Assembly: GCA_027487385.1 (NCBI GenBank)
Contig: JAIYDS010000090.1
Location: 1 to 64,000, forward strand
Direction: 5' to 3'
DNA from: Acetobacteraceae bacterium
Lineage (GTDB): Bacteria > Pseudomonadota > Alphaproteobacteria > Acetobacterales > Acetobacteraceae
DNA length: 64,000 nucleotides
The translations under genes were made by a program, and so were the position numbers. Below, in pieces: positions 59,804 to 64,000 of this stretch. Numbering within the stretch: the stretch's first letter is position 1; every line of letters begins with the position of its first letter. The notes under the pieces are model-generated. The model saw only the letters and a list, made by a program, of their open reading frames with translations. It was not told the DNA's origin and did not search any database.

Positions 59804-60541
59804 ATGACAATTGTCGTGCAGTACCCGCACCATGCCGCCTCCGGCGCGCCCCGGCCGCTCTCGGCCGAGGCGCTCTGGGCCGTCGCCGCCCAGGTGCGCC
59901 GCCAGGTTATGGCCGGGCGCGAGGGCTTTGCCCTGGGCGCTGAGGCCCTGGTGGCTGCGGCACGTGAGGTGCGCGCCAACGGGCGCGCGGTGGCCGTGGC
60001 CTGGGACCTGGCGCACCCGGTGCACGACGAGGCAGGGGTGCCTGTACTTGGCGTCTGCGAGACGGACCCGGATCTGCCGGACACGGCGCTGGTGTCGGTC
60101 AATGCGCGCATGGTGGCCGGTCGGCCGGATCTCGCCGCCAGCACCGCGGCGCACGAGCTCGGCCACGTGCTGTTCGACGTGCCCGCCGCCCTGGGGACGC
60201 CGGCGCGCCGCTACCGCTTCGTCACCGCCGACCCGGACGCGCTGCTCGACCGCACCACGGCCGCCTCTGAGCGGCGGGCGAACGAGTTCATGGGGGCGCT
60301 GCTTGCCCCGCCGGTGCCGCTGCATCTGCGGCTGCTCCTGCACGCACGGGCGGAGGGCTTGCGCACCGTCCACACAGCGCACCACGGCCGGCAGGGCAGC
60401 CGCGTGCTGGCCGCGGACAGCCCGTCCGACGCCGTGGCGGGCGTCGTCGCCGCCGTCGCCGGCGACTTCGGGGTGTCGGATCGGTTCGTGCGGGTGCGAC
60501 TGGCGCGCTACCGCCTGGTGGAAGGAGGGTTGCTGCCGTGA
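59804..60541 (+). CDS. ImmA/IrrE-family metallopeptidase
   Basis: A 245-residue zinc peptidase. The HExxH site is AAHELGHVLFD near residue 122 and the third ligand region is ERRANEFMGALLAP. ImmA/IrrE proteases cleave or inactivate XRE repressors to induce mobile elements. Its stop overlaps the GTG start of the XRE gene at 60538, the usual pairing. It opens the rightward transcript of the element. Confidence 0.8.
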   Translation: MTIVVQYPHHAASGAPRPLSAEALWAVAAQVRRQVMAGREGFALGAEALVAAAREVRANGRAVAVAWDLAHPVHDEAGVPVLGVCETDPDLPDTALVSVNARMVAGRPDLAASTAAHELGHVLFDVPAALGTPARRYRFVTADPDALLDRTTAASERRANEFMGALLAPPVPLHLRLLLHARAEGLRTVHTAHHGRQGSRVLAADSPSDAVAGVVAAVAGDFGVSDRFVRVRLARYRLVEGGLLP

Positions 60542-60819
60542 GCTTCGGGTCGGTCGTGCGCGAGCGCCGCACGGCGCTCGGCATCGGGCTCAATGACTTT
60601 GCCGAGCGCCTGGCTATCTCGCCGGCCTACTGGTCACGCGTTGAGCGCGACCATGAGAAGCCGCCGCGCGACGAGCTGATCGAGCGCGCCGCCGCCATCC
60701 TCGGCGTGCGCATGGACGACCTATTCGTGGAGGCACAGCGCCTGCCGCCCGACATGCGCAAGGACATGGCCAAGGTGGTGCTCGCGTACCGGCGGATGCG
60801 GGCCATCAACAAGGGGTAA
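60538..60819 (+). CDS. XRE-family HTH repressor
   Basis: Ninety-three residues from a GTG start. The helix-turn-helix reads VVRERRTALGIGLNDFAERLAISPAYWSRVERDHEKPPRDELIERAAAILG. A short C-terminal tail (DLFVEAQRLPPDMRKDMAKVV) may dimerise. It is probably the element's repressor, targeted by the upstream ImmA peptidase; the tandem repeats at 59574 are its candidate site. Confidence 0.8.
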   Translation: MSFGSVVRERRTALGIGLNDFAERLAISPAYWSRVERDHEKPPRDELIERAAAILGVRMDDLFVEAQRLPPDMRKDMAKVVLAYRRMRAINKG

Positions 60820-60824
60820 CTGCG

Positions 60825-61499
60825 GTGGCGCCGAGGATCCTGAAGAAGCCTTGCTACGGTCTCGCGGAGCTGTGCCAGCGCTGGTCGGTGACCGAGCTCG
60901 ACATCGCGAATTTCGCCATCGCCGGCGAGCTGACGCTGTCGGTCGTGGTGGTCAGGCTGCCGCTCGAAGAGGGCTCCGTCGAGGAAATGGAGGATGGGCA
61001 CTTCGCGGACATCCCCGAGCGGCAGCATTGGTTCACCGGTACGCTCGACCTGTGGCCGCACGACGTCTGGCAGGTGATGACGGCCGGTGGCCACGACGTC
61101 ACGTCGTTCCGAGCGGACCAGGGCCGCTATCGCAGTCTGTGGTCGCGCGATGCCGAGGCGGGCGTCTTTACCGTACGCCGAGACAGGCTCGTCCTCCGCC
61201 ACGCGGAGCTCGAGCGCTTCGAGGCGGCGCAGGAGGCTGCAGCGGCCGCGCCACCACCGCCGCCAATCTGCGTCGGAGCCCGCGGCGCGGCGCCGAAGTA
61301 CGACTGGGACGAGTTCTGGTGCGAGGTCGCCGTGTCGATGCAGTTCGACGGCATGCCGGCGAGCCAGGCCGCGATGGTGCGGCGCATGGAGGAGTGGTTC
61401 GCCGCGCGGGATCAGCATCCCGACCGCAGCACCGTGAAGAAGAAGATCGCCCTGCTCTGGCGTCGGCACCAGGAGGCGCTTGCCCGCCTGCCGGCCTGA
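60825..61499 (+). CDS. Hypothetical protein with HTH-like N-terminus
   Basis: A 224-residue protein. The N-terminus GLAELCQRWSVTELDIANFAIAGELTLSV looks like an excisionase-type winged helix. The middle has acidic and Ala/Pro-rich spacers, and the C-terminus is a basic helical pair (MVRRMEEWFAARDQHPDRSTVKKKIALLWRRH). It follows the XRE gene by 5 bases. I know similar proteins from alphaproteobacterial elements but no function. Confidence 0.5.
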   Translation: MAPRILKKPCYGLAELCQRWSVTELDIANFAIAGELTLSVVVVRLPLEEGSVEEMEDGHFADIPERQHWFTGTLDLWPHDVWQVMTAGGHDVTSFRADQGRYRSLWSRDAEAGVFTVRRDRLVLRHAELERFEAAQEAAAAAPPPPPICVGARGAAPKYDWDEFWCEVAVSMQFDGMPASQAAMVRRMEEWFAARDQHPDRSTVKKKIALLWRRHQEALARLPA

Positions 61500-61539
61500 G
61501 CGGTGGGACGGATCAGCGGGTCGGCGGGTAGGTCCATGT

Positions 61540-61758
61540 GTGAGCACCCGATCGAAGCCGCCCACGAACCTCCACCTGCCGCCCCACCTCCGGGAGGTCT
61601 GCGACATCCTGGCCGTCGGCCTCGTGCGGCTGCGGAGCCGCGCTGCCGAGGATCTCGCGCGCGATGCCGAAGACGGCCGCGGGCCGGGAGACGTTCGCCT
61701 ACACTCCACTGCCCGGCAGCGCCGTCATGCGAACCCCAGGAGAAAGGGAGTCGCATGA
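61540..61758 (+). CDS. Recombinase-cassette small protein (copy B)
   Basis: Seventy-two residues from a GTG start. PPHLREVCDILAVGLVRLRSR and HANPRRKGVA match the copy at 27760-27960, and the 3-prime end matches the remnant near 8775-8810. Its stop overlaps the DUF2924 start. The start is chosen because the frame is closed by homology limits on the 5-prime side. Confidence 0.65.
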   Translation: MSTRSKPPTNLHLPPHLREVCDILAVGLVRLRSRAAEDLARDAEDGRGPGDVRLHSTARQRRHANPRRKGVA

Positions 61759-62273
61759 CCCGACGATCGAACGCGAAGGCGAAGCAGGGGAGCGCGGCGC
61801 CGCCGGCGCCCACTGTGCCGAAGATCCCGCCCGCACAGGTCCTGCCGCGCCTCGCCGCGCTGCAGACCGCCACGAGCGCCGAGCTGAAGGAGCAGTGGCG
61901 GGTGCTGTTCGGCAAGGAGCCGCCGCCTTTCAACCGGCCCTACCTAGTGAGCCGGCTCAGTTACCGGGTGCAAGAGCTCGCGTACGGCGGGCTGAAGCCT
62001 GAGACTCGGGCACGCCTCGAGGCGCTGGGCGAGCAGCTCGACGGCGGCAATGTGATGCTGCGTCGGGTTCGCGCCAACAGCCGGCCGCTGCCCGGCACGC
62101 GGCTGGTCCGCGAGTACGACGGCGTGCAGCACGTGGTGACAGTGCGCGCCGACGACTTCGAGTACGAGGGCCGGCCCTATCGGTCGCTTTCCGCCATCGC
62201 GCGGCACATCACCGGCACGCGCTGGAATGGCTGGGTGTTCTTCGGGCTTCGTCAGCCGGGAGCCTCGGCATGA
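61755..62273 (+). CDS. DUF2924 protein (copy B)
   Basis: A 172-residue DUF2924 protein, closely alike copy A at 27957 (LKEQWRVLFGKEPPPF, LSYRVQELAYGGLK, ITGTRWNGWVFFGL). The N-terminal 25 residues are a variable basic leader (RRSNAKAKQGSAA). It overlaps the recombinase start by four bases. Confidence 0.85.
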   Translation: MTRRSNAKAKQGSAAPPAPTVPKIPPAQVLPRLAALQTATSAELKEQWRVLFGKEPPPFNRPYLVSRLSYRVQELAYGGLKPETRARLEALGEQLDGGNVMLRRVRANSRPLPGTRLVREYDGVQHVVTVRADDFEYEGRPYRSLSAIARHITGTRWNGWVFFGLRQPGASA

Positions 62274-63622
62274 GGACGCGCGCCCCCGCCGGCGCAGTGA
62301 TGCCGGCCACCACGAAGAAGCTCCGCTGCGCGGTCTACACGCGGAAGTCCACCGACGAAGGCTTGGACAAGGAGTTCAACACGCTCGACGCGCAGCGTGA
62401 GGCCTGCGAGGCGTACATCACCAGCCAGCGCGCTGAGGGCTGGGTGCTCGTTCGCGACCGCTACGACGATGGCGGCTTTTCCGGCGGCACTCTGGAACGC
62501 CCCGCGCTAAAGCGGCTGCTGACCGACATCGAGGCCGGGCTTGTCGATGTGATCGTGGTCTACAAGATCGATCGCCTGTCCCGATCGCTGATGGACTTCG
62601 CCAAGCTGGTCGAGACGTTCGAGGCGCATCGCGTGACATTTGTCTCGGTCACGCAGAGCTTCAACACGACGACCAGCATGGGGCGGCTGACGCTGAACAT
62701 CCTGCTGTCCTTCGCTCAGTTCGAGCGCGAGGTGATCGGCGAGCGGATCCGTGACAAGGTCGCCGCGTCGAAGGCGCGCGGAATGTGGATGGGTGGCAAG
62801 GTGCCGCTCGGCTACGCTGTCGCCAATCGCAAGCTGATGGTGAACGCGGTCGAGGCGGCGCGGGTGCGGCGCGTCTTCGAGCTCTTCGTCGAGACAGGCT
62901 CTGGTGTGGAGACGGTGCGCCGCCTGCAGGCCGAGGGCGTGACGGCCAAGTCTGGCCGGGCGCTCGACAAGGGCGACGTCTACAAGATCCTGAACCTGCG
63001 GACCTACATCGGGGAAGTCACGCACAAGGGGAACGTCTACCGCGGCGAGCACGAGGCGCTCGTGTTGCGGGACCTGTGGGACCGCGCGCATGCCATCCTG
63101 CAGGTCAGCCCGCGGGCGAGGGCGGCGCAGAACCGGCAGAGCGCGCCGGCGCTGCTGAAGGGCCTGATCTTCGGGGTGGACGGGCGGGCATTGTCTCCGA
63201 CGCACTGCGTGAAGAACGGCAGGCTCTACCGGTACTACGTCGCGCAGCGCGTGCTGAAGGGCGACGCTCCGGGCGACGACACTATCGTGCGCCGGGTGCC
63301 GGCCGCGGAGATCGAGGTGGCGGTCGCGGACCAGGTGCGGGCGCTGCTGCGGCAGCCGGAGATCGTGGTCGGCACCTGGCTCGCGGCGCGGCGGGACGCG
63401 CCGGATCTGACGGAGCGAGAGGTGCGGGACGCACTGCGCCGGCTTGACCCACTCTGGGGTGAGTTGTTCCCGGCTGAGCAGGCGCGGATCGTGCACGCGC
63501 TGGTGGAGCGCGTCGTCATCGGGCTGGACGGCGCCGACATCCGCATGCGGGTCGAGGGATTGGCCGGCCTGCTCAGAGACCTCGGCGCGGTGGCGCCGGC
63601 GGCGCTGAGGCCTGCGGCATGA
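62270..63622 (+). CDS. Large serine recombinase (copy B)
   Basis: A 450-residue recombinase, close homologue of 28457-29809. The catalytic Ser is in YTRKSTDEGLDKEFNTLDAQR, with YKIDRLSRSL, GKVPLGYAVA and GDVYKILNLRTYIGE. The C-terminus includes LLKGLIFGVDGRALSPTH. It is the likely integrase of the 49-64 kb element. The initiation may be a few codons downstream, at Met 62300, where homology to other copies strengthens. Confidence 0.9.
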   Translation: MRTRAPAGAVMPATTKKLRCAVYTRKSTDEGLDKEFNTLDAQREACEAYITSQRAEGWVLVRDRYDDGGFSGGTLERPALKRLLTDIEAGLVDVIVVYKIDRLSRSLMDFAKLVETFEAHRVTFVSVTQSFNTTTSMGRLTLNILLSFAQFEREVIGERIRDKVAASKARGMWMGGKVPLGYAVANRKLMVNAVEAARVRRVFELFVETGSGVETVRRLQAEGVTAKSGRALDKGDVYKILNLRTYIGEVTHKGNVYRGEHEALVLRDLWDRAHAILQVSPRARAAQNRQSAPALLKGLIFGVDGRALSPTHCVKNGRLYRYYVAQRVLKGDAPGDDTIVRRVPAAEIEVAVADQVRALLRQPEIVVGTWLAARRDAPDLTEREVRDALRRLDPLWGELFPAEQARIVHALVERVVIGLDGADIRMRVEGLAGLLRDLGAVAPAALRPAA

Positions 63623-64000
63623 TGGCCGCGACGAGTATCACAGTGCGTGTGCCGCTGAAAATCCGGCGGCGGCCGGGGCGGAAGACCGTGGTCACTGCAG
63701 TGCCGGCGGCCAGCGCCAATGACGCCGTCCCCACTTGCGCCGACCCGACGTTGGTGAAAGCGCTTGCCCGGGCTTTCCGGTACCAGAGGCTGCTCGACGA
63801 GGGACCGCATGCGTCGGTCAGCGACATAGCAGCCGCGGAGCGAATCGATCGGGGCTACCTTGGCCGCATCCTGCAGTTGACGTTGCTTGCGCCGGAGCTC
63901 GTTGAGGGAGTTCTGGACGGGAGCATCTCGCCGGGAGATGGCCTCCGGAGCATCTTACGGGCGGCGCCCTTGCCATGGGACCAGCAGCGCCAGCTGTTCT
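63619..64000 (+). CDS. Recombinase-cassette HTH-like protein (copy B), cut by window edge
   Basis: The visible 127 residues match copy A at 29806 (ITVRVPLKIRRRPGRKTVV; VKALARAFRYQRLLDEG; RIDRGYLGRILQLTLLAPELVEGVLDG). The frame is still open at base 64000. Its start overlaps the recombinase stop. Confidence 0.7.
   Translation, partial: MMAATSITVRVPLKIRRRPGRKTVVTAVPAASANDAVPTCADPTLVKALARAFRYQRLLDEGPHASVSDIAAAERIDRGYLGRILQLTLLAPELVEGVLDGSISPGDGLRSILRAAPLPWDQQRQLF

Noticed and set aside
1..64000. CRISPR array or diversity-generating retroelement
   Set aside because: No regularly spaced repeats, cas genes, reverse transcriptase or template/variable repeat pair were seen.

Overview
The window is GC-rich DNA from an alphaproteobacterium. 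The gene families (MocR/LysE pairs, DUF1127 small proteins, an ArsN2-flavoprotein fusion, DUF2924/serine-recombinase cassettes, DUF6511-type phage genes) best fit Acetobacteraceae of the Roseomonas kind. That placement is inferred from gene content, not from a marker gene. No rRNA, tRNA or CRISPR array was found. The region is an accessory hotspot in which decayed mobile elements alternate with small metabolic, regulatory and resistance modules.

Layout. 0-2 kb: the tail of an IS5-like transposase followed by a complete IS630 element (101-1158). 2-8.2 kb: WYL regulator/VOC pair, PhzF, AraC regulator, B3/4 protein with a premature stop, LysE exporter, and a MurA homologue with Asp in place of the catalytic Cys. 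8.5-9.1 kb: remnant of an integrative element. 9.2-18.4 kb: SH3 protein, a small DUF1127 operon, tautomerase/LysR pair, epimerase, MocR-LysE operon, and an ArsN2-flavoprotein fusion with a CC-motif PadR regulator. 18.5-30.2 kb: second element remnant (tail fragment, DUF3489 frameshift, resolvase, ParB-methyltransferase, primase/helicase-like protein) ending in an intact four-gene recombinase cassette. 30.3-34.1 kb: quinone reductase, HpcH aldolase and flavin monooxygenase flanked by fragments of the same cassette. 34.3-36.1 kb: a NACHT-like NTPase, probably truncated.

37.1-48.9 kb is the most interesting part: thirteen same-strand genes, nearly all with start and stop codons overlapping by a few bases. 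They encode a methyltransferase, a SIR2-like protein, a Nudix hydrolase, a NagA-like amidohydrolase, a nucleotidyltransferase, a GT4, a class IV aminotransferase, a HAD phosphatase, an IMPase-like phosphatase, an APH-fold kinase, a PhyH-type oxygenase, a GT8 and a GT32-like enzyme. Together they look like a pathway that makes and activates an amino or phospho sugar, possibly drawing on NAD or ADP-ribose chemistry, and builds a modified glycoside or oligosaccharide. I do not recognise it as a described system.

49.1-64 kb: a defective prophage or phage-derived element. A leftward operon (sigma-like factor, Sak4-like ATPase, DUF6511 protein, PD-(D/E)XK nuclease, RecD-like helicase) runs into a gene in which a Toprim primase is fused in frame to a tail-tip protein, then a beta-helix tail fibre. 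On the right are a lysogeny-type ImmA/XRE pair and a second copy of the four-gene recombinase cassette, cut by the window edge.
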